Both the position numbers and the translations under genes were made by a program. From Conexibacter woesei Iso977N (GTDB taxonomy: Bacteria > Actinomycetota > Thermoleophilia > Solirubrobacterales > Solirubrobacteraceae), in NCBI RefSeq assembly GCF_000424625.1, contig NZ_AUKG01000002.1, positions 1,488,001-1,552,000 on the forward strand: a stretch of 64,000 nucleotides of DNA, written 5' to 3'. Below the pieces are notes generated by a model. That model worked only from the letters and a program-made list of their open reading frames with translations, made no database searches and had not been told where the DNA came from. Each line of letters begins with the position of its first letter. The first letter of the stretch is position 1. Below are positions 9,503-18,187 of this stretch, one piece after another.

Positions 9503-10186
9503 ATGACCTCTCACGACTCCTCCGCCCTCCGCATCTCCCGCCTCGGCTTCGTCAACGCCTACCTCGTCGCCGAGGACGACGGCTTCACGCTGATCGACAC
9601 CATGTTGAAGGGGTCGGGCAAGAAGATCGCCGCGGCCGCGCAGGCCGCCGGCCAGCCGATCAAGCGCATCGCCCTGACCCACGCCCACGGCGACCACGTC
9701 GGCGGCGTCGACGAGCTGGTCGCGGCGATCCCCGGCGTCGAGGTGCTGATCTCGGCCCGCGACGCGCGCTTCCTCAACAAGGACGACATGTCGCTCGACG
9801 CCGACGAGCCGCAGGACAAGCTGCGCGGCGGGTACCCGGGCATCGCGACGCGCCCGACCGCCACGTTCCAGCCCGGCGACACGGTCGGCTCGCTGCAGGT
9901 CGTCGCGGCGCCCGGCCACACGCCCGGCCACGTCGCGTTCCTCGACCCGCGCGACGGGACGCTCTACGCGGGCGACGCCTACACCACGATCGGCGGCGTC
10001 GCGACGACGGCCAAGCCCGGCTTCCCGTTCCCGCTGGCGGCCATGTCGACCTGGAGCCGCGAGACCGAGCTGCAGTCGGCCCGGACGCTGCGCGCCCTGG
10101 ACCCGCAGTTCCTGGCGCCCGGGCATGGCAAGGTGGTTGCCAACCCGACCGCCGCGATGGACGCCGCGATCCGGAAGGCGAGCTGA
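9503..10186 (+). CDS. MBL-fold metallo-hydrolase
   Basis: A 227-residue metallo-beta-lactamase-fold hydrolase. Metal-binding motif THAHGDHVGG gives the HxHxDH ligands; later ligands lie in GHTPGHVAF, YAGDAYT and APGHGK. No signal peptide, so it is probably cytoplasmic. The ATG at 9503 was chosen because it directly follows the promoter and the TTG at 9467 would lie in the -35 box. The TetR gene begins at the very next base after the stop (TGAGTG), so the two form an operon. Substrate unknown. Confidence 0.85.
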   Translation: MTSHDSSALRISRLGFVNAYLVAEDDGFTLIDTMLKGSGKKIAAAAQAAGQPIKRIALTHAHGDHVGGVDELVAAIPGVEVLISARDARFLNKDDMSLDADEPQDKLRGGYPGIATRPTATFQPGDTVGSLQVVAAPGHTPGHVAFLDPRDGTLYAGDAYTTIGGVATTAKPGFPFPLAAMSTWSRETELQSARTLRALDPQFLAPGHGKVVANPTAAMDAAIRKAS

Positions 10187-10753
10187 GTGCCGCGCGCCGG
10201 CCTCGGTCCGGAGCGCGTCGTCGGCACGGCCGCGGAGATCGCGGACGCCGAGGGCCTCGACGCGGTCACGCTCGCCCGCGTCGCGCAGGCGCTCGGCGTC
10301 AAGCCGCCGTCGCTCTACAACCACGTCGCCGGGCGCGACGGGCTCGTGCGCGGGATCGCGCTGCTGGCGGCAGCTGAGCTGGCGGTCGTCCTGCGCGAGG
10401 CGGCGATCGGCCGCTCCGGCCCCGACGCCCTGCAGGCGACCGCGCAGGCCTACCGGTCCTACGTGCTGGAGCACCCCGGCCGCTACGCGGCGACGGCGCC
10501 GGCACCGCAGCCCGGCGACGACGAGCTCGCCGCCGCGGGCGCCGCGGTGCTCGACGTCCTGCGCGGCGTCCTGCGCGCCTGGGAGCTCGAAGGCGACGAC
10601 GAGATCCACGCCCTGCGCGCCTTCCGCTCCGCCGTCCACGGCTACGCGACCCTCGAGGCGGCCGGCGGCTTCGGCATCAAGGTCGACCTCGACGCCTCCT
10701 TCACCCGCCTGATCGCCGCCTTGGCCGCAGGCCTACAGGTCGATCACGCGTAG
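10187..10753 (+). CDS. TetR/AcrR family regulator with WHG-type C-terminal domain
   Basis: A 188-residue repressor. The N-terminal HTH is clear: AEGLDAVTLARVAQALGV, then PPSLYNHVAGRDGLV. The C-terminal region with AYRSYVLEHPGRYAAT and HGYATLEAAGGFG resembles the TetR_C/WHG class. It starts with GTG at the base after the hydrolase stop. The inverted repeat over the operon promoter at 9476-9496 is its probable autoregulatory site. The 3' end overlaps the convergent DUF488 gene by 21 bp. No in-frame AGG codon was seen. Confidence 0.87.
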   Translation: MPRAGLGPERVVGTAAEIADAEGLDAVTLARVAQALGVKPPSLYNHVAGRDGLVRGIALLAAAELAVVLREAAIGRSGPDALQATAQAYRSYVLEHPGRYAATAPAPQPGDDELAAAGAAVLDVLRGVLRAWELEGDDEIHALRAFRSAVHGYATLEAAGGFGIKVDLDASFTRLIAALAAGLQVDHA

Positions 10754-11179
10754 ATCGGGCACGCGCGTGCGCAGGTGGTCGGCGACGACGCGGCGGTGGC
10801 AGACGGCCGGGTCGGCCTCGAGGCAGAGCAGCGCGGTCGGTGGGGCGGAGGGGGAGCGCAGCTCGTCGGCCAGCTCGTCGAGCGCGCCGGTCTCGTCGGC
10901 CTCGATGTGCTCGGCGAACCTGCGCGCGCCCTCGGCCTCCTGCCTGTTCTTGTAGAACCAGCGAATGTCCGGCGGGGTGCCGAGCGCTCGGCGATGCTCA
11001 TAGGTGATCCCGTGCTCGGCGAGCAGCTCTGCGAGCCGCGTCTTCGACATGCCGGCGCGCCGCGACTGCGGGCGGTAGCGCACGTCGATCAGGCGCCGCA
11101 CGCCCGCGGCCTGCAGCTCGGCGACGAGCTCGGGCGGCAGCAGCCGCTCGTATCCGATCGTCCAAAGGCTGGGTGTCAT
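10733..11179 (-). CDS. DUF488 family protein
   Basis: A 148-residue protein with DUF488 landmarks: N-terminal TIGYERLLPPELVAEL, RLIDVRYRPQSR, and the C-terminal CLEADPAVCHRRVVADHL, where the CLE..P..CHR pattern is diagnostic. The family is compact and cytosolic, and its biochemical role is unsettled. The ATG at 11179 directly precedes the first family motif. It is transcribed divergently from the WS/DGAT gene, with 45 bp between starts, and overlaps the TetR gene tail-to-tail by 21 bp. Confidence 0.85.
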   Translation of the reverse strand: MTPSLWTIGYERLLPPELVAELQAAGVRRLIDVRYRPQSRRAGMSKTRLAELLAEHGITYEHRRALGTPPDIRWFYKNRQEAEGARRFAEHIEADETGALDELADELRSPSAPPTALLCLEADPAVCHRRVVADHLRTRVPDLRVIDL

Positions 11180-11224
11180 GGACACGAAGGCTAGGCAATG
11201 GCCGAGTTGGGAACGCTGCGGTCC

Positions 11225-12742
11225 ATGAGGCAGCTCACGACGTTGGACGCCCAGTTCCTCGCGGTCGAGTCCGGCCGGACGTTCGGGCATGTGGGGAGCC
11301 TCTGCGTGTACGACCCGTCGACGGCGCCCGGTGGGGAGCTGACGATCAGGGACCTGTGCCGGATGGTCTCGGAGCGGCTGCACCTGCTGCCGCCGTTCCG
11401 GTGGAAGCTCGTCAACGTGCCGCTGGGCCTGGACCTGCCCTACTGGGTCGAGGATCCGGACTTCGACCTGGACTTCCACATCCGCGAGTCGGCGATCCCG
11501 CCGCCGGGTGACGACAACAAGCTGGCCGAGACGGTCTCGCGGATCTTCGCCCGGCCGCTGGACCGCACCCGGCCGCTGTGGGAGCTGTACCTGATCCACG
11601 GCCTCCCGGACGGCAAGGTCGCGCTGCTGACGAAGGTCCACCACGCGGTCGTCGACGGCGTCTCGGGCAACGAGATCTTGTCCGTGTTGCTCGACAGCTC
11701 GCCGGAGGGCAAGGACATCGAACCGCCGGCGAGCAAGCACAAGGGCGAGCGGATCCCCGGCGACCTGGAGATGCTCGCCCGCGGCGCCGCCGGCATCCCG
11801 CGCCAGCCGCTGCGCGCCCTGCGCGCGCTGCCCAAGACGCTGCCGGCGCTGACCGAGGTCCCGGGCGCCAACGCGTTCCCAGTCGTCCCCGAGCTGAGCA
11901 AGGGCCTGCACAAGCTGCGCGAGCTGGCCGGCGCGCCCGGCGGCGCCGGCATCCTGGAGGTGACGTCGGCCCGCGCGCCCAGGACCCCGTTCAACGGCCG
12001 GATCTCCGCCCACCGCCGGTTCGCGTTCGGCTCGCTGTCGCTGGACACCGTCAAGGCCATCAAGAACGAGCTGGGCATCACGGTCAACGACGTCGTCGTG
12101 ACGCTCTGCGCGTCGGCCGTGCGCGAGTGGCTGCTGGAGCGCGACGAGCTGCCACGCGACCCGCTCGTCGCGATGATCCCCGTGTCGGTCCGCGCCCCGC
12201 ACGAGGCCAAGGCGTACGGCAACCGCATCAGCGCGATGATCGTCCCGATCCCGACCAACGTCGCCCACCCGCGCGACCGCCTGCGCCGCGCGCACGAGCT
12301 GCTGCGCAGCGCGAAGGCCAACCACGCCGCGCTGCCGGCCAGCCTCCTCACCGACGCGACCGCGTTCATCCCGCCCGCGGTCGCAGCGCTCGCCGCACGC
12401 ACGACGATCGACCTGCTGTCGCGCACGCGCCCGCCGCTGAACCTCGTGATCTCCAACGTCCCCGGCCCGAGGGACTCGCTGTACTGCGCGGGCGCGCAGA
12501 TGGAGTCGATGTTCCCGGTCTCGGTCGTGGTCGACGGCGTCGGCCTCAACATGACCGTGATGAGCTACCGCGACCACCTCGACTTCGGGATCGTGACCGA
12601 TCAGGGCCAGATCCCGGACGCCTGGCCGTTCATCACCCACCTGCACACCGCGCTGGAGGAGCTGCAGTCGGTCCTGCACCGCGGCGGGCGGATCGCTACG
12701 ACCCGCCAGCGTCCGAGTAGCGGTCGCGCAGCTCGCGCTTGA
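11225..12742 (+). CDS. Wax ester synthase / acyl-CoA:diacylglycerol acyltransferase (WS/DGAT)
   Basis: A 505-residue enzyme transferring acyl groups from acyl-CoA to fatty alcohols or diacylglycerol, for storage lipid synthesis. The catalytic HHxxxDG motif is HHAVVDG (residues 139-145), within LLTKVHHAVVDGVSG. Other family marks are LDAQFLAVES at the N-terminus, RPLWELYLIHGL and NLVISNVPGP towards the C-terminus. I chose ATG 11225 over 11198 because relatives begin close to the LDAxFL motif. It overlaps the convergent acyl-CoA ligase by 47 bp. The ligase and acyl-CoA oxidase nearby fit fatty-acid storage and turnover. Confidence 0.9.
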   Translation: MRQLTTLDAQFLAVESGRTFGHVGSLCVYDPSTAPGGELTIRDLCRMVSERLHLLPPFRWKLVNVPLGLDLPYWVEDPDFDLDFHIRESAIPPPGDDNKLAETVSRIFARPLDRTRPLWELYLIHGLPDGKVALLTKVHHAVVDGVSGNEILSVLLDSSPEGKDIEPPASKHKGERIPGDLEMLARGAAGIPRQPLRALRALPKTLPALTEVPGANAFPVVPELSKGLHKLRELAGAPGGAGILEVTSARAPRTPFNGRISAHRRFAFGSLSLDTVKAIKNELGITVNDVVVTLCASAVREWLLERDELPRDPLVAMIPVSVRAPHEAKAYGNRISAMIVPIPTNVAHPRDRLRRAHELLRSAKANHAALPASLLTDATAFIPPAVAALAARTTIDLLSRTRPPLNLVISNVPGPRDSLYCAGAQMESMFPVSVVVDGVGLNMTVMSYRDHLDFGIVTDQGQIPDAWPFITHLHTALEELQSVLHRGGRIATTRQRPSSGRAARA

Positions 12743-14210
12743 GCACCTTCCGGGACGGCCCGAGCGGCAGCTCGTCGACGACCTGGACGAGCCGCGGGCG
12801 CTTGTGGCGGGCGATGTGCTCGCCCGCCCAGCCCAGGAACGCCTCGGCGTCGATCGTCGCGCCGTCGCGGGGCACGACGACGGCGAGCACCTCCTCGCCG
12901 TGGGTCTCGTGCGGGATGCCGACGACCGCGACCTGGTCGACGTCGGGGTGGCGCACGAGCACCTCCTCCAGCTCACGCGGGTAGACGTTGTAGCCGCCGC
13001 GCAGGATCAGGTCCTTCTTGCGGTCGACGATCCGGATGAAGCCCCGGTCGTCCTTGGTCCCGAGGTCGCCGGACCGGAACCAGCCGTCGATGATCGCGGC
13101 CTCCGTCGCCTCCGGGCGGCCGTGGTAGCCCTCGAAGACGTTGTGGCCGCGGATGACGATCTCGCCGGTCTCGCCGGCGCCGAGCAACACAATGGCATCG
13201 TCAACCTCCGCGTCGGCGATCTCGACCTCGACGCCCCAGATCGGGTGGCCGATCGAGCCCGCCTCGACGCCGTACTCCAGCTGGTTGACGGTCGCGGTGG
13301 GGGAGGTCTCCGACAGCCCGTAGCCCTCCTGGATCGTGACGTCGAAGGTGGTGTTGAACTGCTCCAGCACCTTGACGGGCAGGGGCGCGCCGCCGGAGAC
13401 GCAGAGCCGCAGGTCGGGCAGCGGCAGGTCGGTGCCGTCGGCGTCGACGACCCCGAGCAGGGCCATGTACATGGTCGGGACGCCGAGGAACGCGGTCACG
13501 TCGTGCTCGACCATCAGCTCCAGCGCCTGCGTGGGCTCGAAGCGCGGCTGCAGGACCAGCGTGCCGCCGACCAGGAACGTCCCGTTGAGCGCGACGGTCT
13601 GCCCGAACGTGTGGAACAGCGGCAGGCAGCCGAACATCACCTCGTCCGACCTGATGTGGTTGGCCGTGAAGGCATTGGTGAACGCGTTCATCACCAGGTT
13701 GAAATGCGTCAGCGTCGCGCCCTTGGGCCGCCCGGTCGTGCCCGAGGTGTAGAACAACACCGCGGCGTCGAGCGGCTCGCGCGCCGCGCGATGCGCCAGC
13801 GGCTCGGCCGCCAGCGCCGCGCCGAACGTCAGGACCTTCACCCCGGCCTGCTCGGCACCGGAGGCGACGACGCTCTGGAGGTCGTCGGCGACCAGGGCGA
13901 CCTTCGCGCCCGAGTCCTCCAGCAGGAACGCGATCTCGTCGGCGACGAGCATCGGCGCGATCGGGACCACGACCGCGCCGCGCGCGAGGATCCCGTAGTA
14001 GGCGGTGACGAAGTCCACCGTGTTGAGCCCGAGCAGCGCGACGCGGTCGCCGGGCTCGACGCCCGCCTCCGCCAGCGCCGCCGCGCGCCGCAGCGCCAGC
14101 GACCACAGCTCCGCGTAGGTCGCGCGGCGATCGCCTTCGATCGCGGCGATCTTCTCCGGGCGCCGCAGCGCCGACTCCTGCAGGACCGAGACCAGCGACA
14201 AGTGGGGCAC
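12696..14210 (-). CDS. Long-chain acyl-CoA synthetase / AMP-dependent ligase
   Basis: A 504-residue ANL-superfamily enzyme that activates a carboxylic acid to an acyl-adenylate and then an acyl-CoA. Motifs in order: P-loop YTSGTTGRPKGATLTH, A5-like EGYGLSETSP, A7-A8 WFRSGDLGTKDD and RGGYNVYPRELEEVL, and C-terminal catalytic Lys in GPSRKVLKREL. Start GTG at 14210 lies 3 bp after the stop of the upstream spermidine-synthase-like gene, so the two are one minus-strand operon. The preferred acid cannot be deduced; WS/DGAT next door suggests fatty acids. Confidence 0.9.
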   Translation of the reverse strand: MPHLSLVSVLQESALRRPEKIAAIEGDRRATYAELWSLALRRAAALAEAGVEPGDRVALLGLNTVDFVTAYYGILARGAVVVPIAPMLVADEIAFLLEDSGAKVALVADDLQSVVASGAEQAGVKVLTFGAALAAEPLAHRAAREPLDAAVLFYTSGTTGRPKGATLTHFNLVMNAFTNAFTANHIRSDEVMFGCLPLFHTFGQTVALNGTFLVGGTLVLQPRFEPTQALELMVEHDVTAFLGVPTMYMALLGVVDADGTDLPLPDLRLCVSGGAPLPVKVLEQFNTTFDVTIQEGYGLSETSPTATVNQLEYGVEAGSIGHPIWGVEVEIADAEVDDAIVLLGAGETGEIVIRGHNVFEGYHGRPEATEAAIIDGWFRSGDLGTKDDRGFIRIVDRKKDLILRGGYNVYPRELEEVLVRHPDVDQVAVVGIPHETHGEEVLAVVVPRDGATIDAEAFLGWAGEHIARHKRPRLVQVVDELPLGPSRKVLKRELRDRYSDAGGS

Positions 14211-14213
14211 GGC

Positions 14214-15038
14214 TCAATCCTGCCACGGCGCGGTGCCGCGACAGAGCAGTCCCACCTCGTCGGGCGTCGCCAGCGCCGCCGGCGAGGCGCCGTCGGCCGC
14301 GCCCCTGACGCGCAGCCGCTCCAGCGGCAGCGGCCCGTGAGCGGCGACGAGCACGACGTTGCCCTGGCGCCGCGCGCGCAGGACCGGGCCGCCGCCCAAG
14401 GCGGCGACCGTCGCGAAGACCTCCAACAACCCGGCGCCGATCGAGCGGACGTCGTCCATCGGCGGCGCGTCGACCACGTTGATCGCCAGCGCGCCGCCCG
14501 GCGCGACCACGCGCGCGGCGTCACGCAGCGCGTCGAGCGTCGCGAGGTGGCGCGGCACGCGCGCGCCGACGAACGCGTCGATCAGCAGCGCGTCGACCGA
14601 CGCGTCCTCGCGGCGCGCCAGCCACTCCCGGCCGTCGGCGACCTTGACCTTCAGCCCCGGCAGCTTGCGCAGCCCGAGGTGCTCGCGGGCCAGCTCGACG
14701 ACCTCGGCGTCGACCTCGACGACGTGCTGGCGGCGCAGCCCGGTCCGGTCGGTCGCCGCCAGCGACCGCGCCAGCGCCGCGCCGGCGCCGCCGACGTGGA
14801 CGATCCGCCGCGCGCGCAGCGCCTCGACGACGTCGCGCATCCGGCGCAGGTAGTCGAACTCCAGGTGGCGCGGGTCGGCGAGGTCGACGTAGGACGCGTC
14901 CATGTCGCCCTGGCGCAGCAGCCGGCCCGACGGGCGGTCGGCGTCGCGCTGCACGAGCAGGTCGCCGGCCTGCGCGAGGATCTCGGGTCCGGAGCGGCGG
15001 CGGGCCATGACGCGGGCAAGCGTACGGCGCGCCGCCAT
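14214..15038 (-). CDS. Spermidine-synthase-like SAM-binding protein
   Basis: A 274-residue Rossmann methyltransferase-fold protein. IVHVGGAGAALARSLA is the SAM-binding loop, VVEVDAEVVELAREHLG the acidic residue after strand 2, and DALLIDAFVGARVP the active-site strand seen in spermidine-synthase-like proteins. ATG 15038 was chosen for its GGAAGG ribosome-binding site 7 nt upstream; ATG 15059 is less supported. Many actinobacterial relatives are annotated as fused MFS/spermidine synthase without being tested, so polyamine synthesis is not assured. It shares an operon with the acyl-CoA ligase and is divergent from the acyl-CoA oxidase gene. Confidence 0.75.
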   Translation of the reverse strand: MAARRTLARVMARRRSGPEILAQAGDLLVQRDADRPSGRLLRQGDMDASYVDLADPRHLEFDYLRRMRDVVEALRARRIVHVGGAGAALARSLAATDRTGLRRQHVVEVDAEVVELAREHLGLRKLPGLKVKVADGREWLARREDASVDALLIDAFVGARVPRHLATLDALRDAARVVAPGGALAINVVDAPPMDDVRSIGAGLLEVFATVAALGGGPVLRARRQGNVVLVAAHGPLPLERLRVRGAADGASPAALATPDEVGLLCRGTAPWQD

Positions 15039-15094
15039 GACTCTGCCTTCCGGGCACATGACAACCGGGCAGACGGGGAATCCCTGCGAGCGTC

Positions 15095-17050
15095 ATGGCT
15101 GCGACCACCACCCCGATCGTCCCCGCGCCGGCGCCCTCCTCCGCCGAGGCCGCGCCCATCCGCGCCCTGCTCGACGGCGAGCACGCCGAGATCCGCGACC
15201 TCGCCCGCGCGTGGCTCGACCTCGCGAGCAGCGCGCCGCGCGACTTCACCGATCGCGACGAGCACCGCAAGCAGGTGCTCGACTGGGCCCACGAGCTGGC
15301 CGACGCCGGCCAGACCGCGCGCGGCTTCCCGGAGGAGTTCGGCGGCGCCGGCCAGGTCGGCGGGGCCGTCGCGGGCTTCGAGACGCTGGCCTTCGGCGAC
15401 CTCAGCCTGCTCGTCAAGTGCGGCGTGCAGTTCGGCCTCTTCGGCGGCGCGGTCCTGCACCTCGGGACGCGCAAGCACCACGAGCAGTACCTGAAGGACA
15501 TCACCTCGCTGAGGCTCCCCGGCTGCTTCGCGATGACCGAGTCCGGCCACGGCTCCAACGTCCAGGCGCTCGGGACGACCGCGACCTACGACGAGCAGGC
15601 CGGCGAGTTCATCATCAACACGCCCGACCTGGCCGCGCGCAAGGACTACATCGGCAACGCCGCGCGCGACGGCCGGATGGCCGCGGTCTTCGCCCAGCTG
15701 ATCGTCGGCGGCGAGGAGCGCGGGGTGCACGCGTTGTTGGTGCCCTTGCGCGACGAGGACGGGACGGTGCTCCCGCGGATCCGGATCGAGGACTGCGGCG
15801 GCAAGCTCGGCCTCGACGGCGTCGACAACGGCCGGATCTGGTTCGACCAGGTGCGCGTGCCGCGCGACGCGCTGCTGGACCGCTACGCGTCGGTCTCGCA
15901 GGACGGCGTGTACACGTCGCCGATCGAGTCCTCCACCAAGCGGTTCTTCACCATGTTGGGCACGCTGATCCAGGGCCGCGTGTCGGTCTGCGGCGCGTCG
16001 ATCAGCGCGACGAAGGTGGCGCTGACGCTCGCCGTCCGCCACGCCGAGTCGCGCAAGCAGTTCGGGCCGCCCGACCAGCCCGAGGTCGTGTTGATGGACT
16101 ACCGCACGCACCAGCGGCGGCTGCTCCCGGCGCTGGCCAAGACCTACGCCCTGCACTTCGCCCAGGAGGAGCTGGTCGCGCGGCTGCACCACGTCTTCAC
16201 CTCCGACGAGGAGCTGGATCGCGAGAAGCGCGAGCTGGAGACGCTCGCGGCGGGCGTCAAGGCGATCGCGACGTGGCATGCGACCGCGACGATCCAGGAG
16301 TGCCGCGAGGCCTGCGGCGGCCTCGGCTACCTGCGCGCGTCGCGCCTCGCGGCGCTGAAGGCCGACACCGACGTCTTCACGACGTTCGAGGGCGACAACA
16401 CCGTGTTGCTCCAGCTCGCCGCCAAGAACCTGCTGACCGACTTCCGCGACCAACTTGGAGAACTTGATCCGCTCGGCACCGCGGGCTTCTTCGCCAAGCA
16501 GGGCTTCGAGACCGTCGCCGAGAGGTCGGCGATGCGCGAGTTCGTCACCCGCCTGGCCGACGACCTGCTGCCCGGCCGCGACGACCAGGAGGACCTGAGC
16601 ACGCGCGACGTCCAGCTGGAGCTGCTGCGCTGGCGCGCCGACCACATCAAGTCGGGCGTGGCCCGGCGGCTGAAGGGCGGGATCGACGCCGGCCGCGAGC
16701 CGTTCCAGGTCCTGCTCGACTGCCAGGACCACCTGATCGGCGCCGCGCGCGCCTACGTCGACTGCGTGGTGCTGGAGGCGTTCGCCGCCAAGCTCCCGCA
16801 GGTCGCCGACCCCGCGGCGCGGGCGCTGCTGGAGCGCGTGTGCGACCTGTACGCCTTGAGCACGATCGAGGCCGACCGCGGCTGGTTCCAGGAGCACGGG
16901 CGCCTGTCCTCGACGCGCTCGAAGGCCACCATCAAGGCGGTCAACACGCTCTGCGCCGAGCTGCGCCCGCACGCGACGACGCTCGTCGACGCGTTCGGCG
17001 TGCCCGAGAACGCGCTGGCCGGGATGGCCGCGGAGGAGACGCCCTTCTAG
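15095..17050 (+). CDS. Acyl-CoA oxidase-like / acyl-CoA dehydrogenase family protein
   Basis: A 651-residue protein with acyl-CoA oxidase proportions, longer than bacterial acyl-CoA dehydrogenases of about 400. FAD and substrate region: CFAMTESGHGSNVQALGT near residue 142. The middle beta domain follows, then a helical domain with ISATKVALTLAVRHAESR and KQFGPP. The catalytic-Glu region is FTTFEGDNTVLLQLAAKNL, as in oxidases. A second C-terminal helical domain continues to the end. It would oxidise acyl-CoA to 2-enoyl-CoA, probably passing electrons to oxygen. ATG 15095 starts a 20-residue Ala/Pro-rich leader of unknown role. Confidence 0.85.
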   Translation: MAATTTPIVPAPAPSSAEAAPIRALLDGEHAEIRDLARAWLDLASSAPRDFTDRDEHRKQVLDWAHELADAGQTARGFPEEFGGAGQVGGAVAGFETLAFGDLSLLVKCGVQFGLFGGAVLHLGTRKHHEQYLKDITSLRLPGCFAMTESGHGSNVQALGTTATYDEQAGEFIINTPDLAARKDYIGNAARDGRMAAVFAQLIVGGEERGVHALLVPLRDEDGTVLPRIRIEDCGGKLGLDGVDNGRIWFDQVRVPRDALLDRYASVSQDGVYTSPIESSTKRFFTMLGTLIQGRVSVCGASISATKVALTLAVRHAESRKQFGPPDQPEVVLMDYRTHQRRLLPALAKTYALHFAQEELVARLHHVFTSDEELDREKRELETLAAGVKAIATWHATATIQECREACGGLGYLRASRLAALKADTDVFTTFEGDNTVLLQLAAKNLLTDFRDQLGELDPLGTAGFFAKQGFETVAERSAMREFVTRLADDLLPGRDDQEDLSTRDVQLELLRWRADHIKSGVARRLKGGIDAGREPFQVLLDCQDHLIGAARAYVDCVVLEAFAAKLPQVADPAARALLERVCDLYALSTIEADRGWFQEHGRLSSTRSKATIKAVNTLCAELRPHATTLVDAFGVPENALAGMAAEETPF

Positions 17051-17056
17051 GCGGCG

Positions 17057-17452
17057 CTACGCGGCGACGAGGACGCGCCGCTCGTCGCGGCGGCGCGCCT
17101 CGTCCTCGAGCTGGTCGCGCAGGGCGTGGAACTCGGTCGTCGCCAGCTCGTCGAGGCGCACGCTGGGCTCGTCCTGCGCCGCGGGCGCGCCGGCGTCGCC
17201 GAAGCGCACGACGAGCGCGACGGCGCTCAGGCAGATCCCGACCGACGCGATGTTGCCGGCGGCGAGCACCTTGGCGCCGTAGCCGACGTAGTTGACGTAG
17301 GCCATGAGGCAGTTGACGAACGCGCCGAGCGACCAGCCCAGGGCGGACTGGCCCGCGGCGGAGCGGGCGTTGAGCATGGCGGCCAGCTGGGGAAGGGCGG
17401 CGGCCAGGCCGATGACGATGGCGGTGGTGGAGAAGATGGGGAGGAGGGACAT
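17057..17452 (-). CDS. Small PQ-loop (SemiSWEET-like) membrane protein
   Basis: A 131-residue membrane protein with three hydrophobic segments (residues about 5-28, 40-62, 65-84) and a PQ motif in AAALPQLAAMLNARSA, as in single PQ-loop SemiSWEET proteins. A charged cytoplasmic tail of about 45 residues ends in RRRDERRVLVAA. SemiSWEETs dimerise to carry sugars, but transport here is only inferred. It converges on the acyl-CoA oxidase gene with a 6-bp gap and is divergent from the HdeD-like gene across 151 bp holding a CRP-like site. Confidence 0.7.
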   Translation of the reverse strand: MSLLPIFSTTAIVIGLAAALPQLAAMLNARSAAGQSALGWSLGAFVNCLMAYVNYVGYGAKVLAAGNIASVGICLSAVALVVRFGDAGAPAAQDEPSVRLDELATTEFHALRDQLEDEARRRDERRVLVAA

Positions 17453-17521
17453 ACGGCGTTCGGGTCGGTGTCTCGACTCAGGGGTTCGACCACGCTAGGA
17501 GCCCACTTGACCGATCCGCCC

Positions 17522-17535
17522 GTGACGTGGGTCAC
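17522..17535. promoter_or_regulatory. CRP/FNR-type binding site
   Basis: GTGA-N6-TCAC with one further consensus base on the right (TCACA) matches 9 of the 10 CRP consensus half-site bases (TGTGA-N6-TCACA). It lies 69 bp from each of the two divergent starts (17452 minus, 17604 plus). The local class III cyclase gene (29200-30696) makes cAMP signalling plausible. No regulator of this family is encoded in the window. Confidence 0.45.
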
Positions 17536-17603
17536 AGGAGGCCGCGACGACTACCCCGACCGGGTGATCCGGAGCCACCCGCGGCCGTCCTAGCGTCACC
17601 CTC

Positions 17604-18185
17604 ATGACGGCCGGCATGAAGACGTTCGGGCACAACTGGTGGATCCCGATGGTGGTGGGGTTGATCTCGCTGGCGTGCGGGATCGCGGCGCTCGTCTGGC
17701 CCGACGTGACGCTCCTGGCGCTCGCGCTGATCGCGGGGGTCAACATCACCGTGTTGAGCGCGTTCGTGGTAGGTGAGGCGATCGCCGAGCGCGAGGCGCA
17801 GGACAAGACGCTGCGGATCGTCCTCGGCGTGGTGGGCATCATCGCGGGCCTGATCGTCATGCGGCGCCCGGGCGAGACGTTGTTGGTGCTGATCCTGGCC
17901 GTCGGCATCTGGCTCGTGCTCGACGGGATCGTCGACATCGTCCACGCGATCGTCAACCCGCGCGGGCACCGCATGCTGATGATCGTCGGCGGGCTGATCG
18001 ACTTCGGCGTCGGCGTCGCGCTGCTGGTCTGGCCCAAGCTCGGGCTTGGCACGGTCGCGATCCTCATCGGCCTCGGCTTCGTCGTGCGCGGCGCCGTGCT
18101 GATGCTCGGCGGCTGGCAGCTGCGCGGCGTGTCGCACGCGATCGAGGACGCGCCGCCGACCGGCCCGACGCCGATCGTGATCTAG
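17604..18185 (+). CDS. HdeD family (DUF308) membrane protein
   Basis: A 193-residue protein with six hydrophobic segments arranged as paired repeats (for example VVGLISLACGIAALVWP and VVGIIAGLIVMRRPGET), typical of HdeD/DUF308. HdeD in Escherichia coli is linked to acid resistance, but most actinobacterial members are uncharacterised. The C-terminal tail is short and Pro-rich. ATG 17604 is the first in frame; Met5 at 17616 is possible. A CRP-like site lies upstream. Its stop and that of the convergent MBL gene form the palindrome TAGGCCTA at 18183-18190. Confidence 0.78.
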   Translation: MTAGMKTFGHNWWIPMVVGLISLACGIAALVWPDVTLLALALIAGVNITVLSAFVVGEAIAEREAQDKTLRIVLGVVGIIAGLIVMRRPGETLLVLILAVGIWLVLDGIVDIVHAIVNPRGHRMLMIVGGLIDFGVGVALLVWPKLGLGTVAILIGLGFVVRGAVLMLGGWQLRGVSHAIEDAPPTGPTPIVI

Positions 18186-18187
18186 GC

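Noticed and set aside
14651-16972. A 773-codon minus-strand frame across the acyl-CoA oxidase gene
   Set aside because: No domain-like sequence, and it overlaps two well-supported genes on both strands.
17453-17603. Possible promoter TTGACC at 17507
   Set aside because: No acceptable -10 box at 16-18 bp; only the CRP-like repeat was kept.
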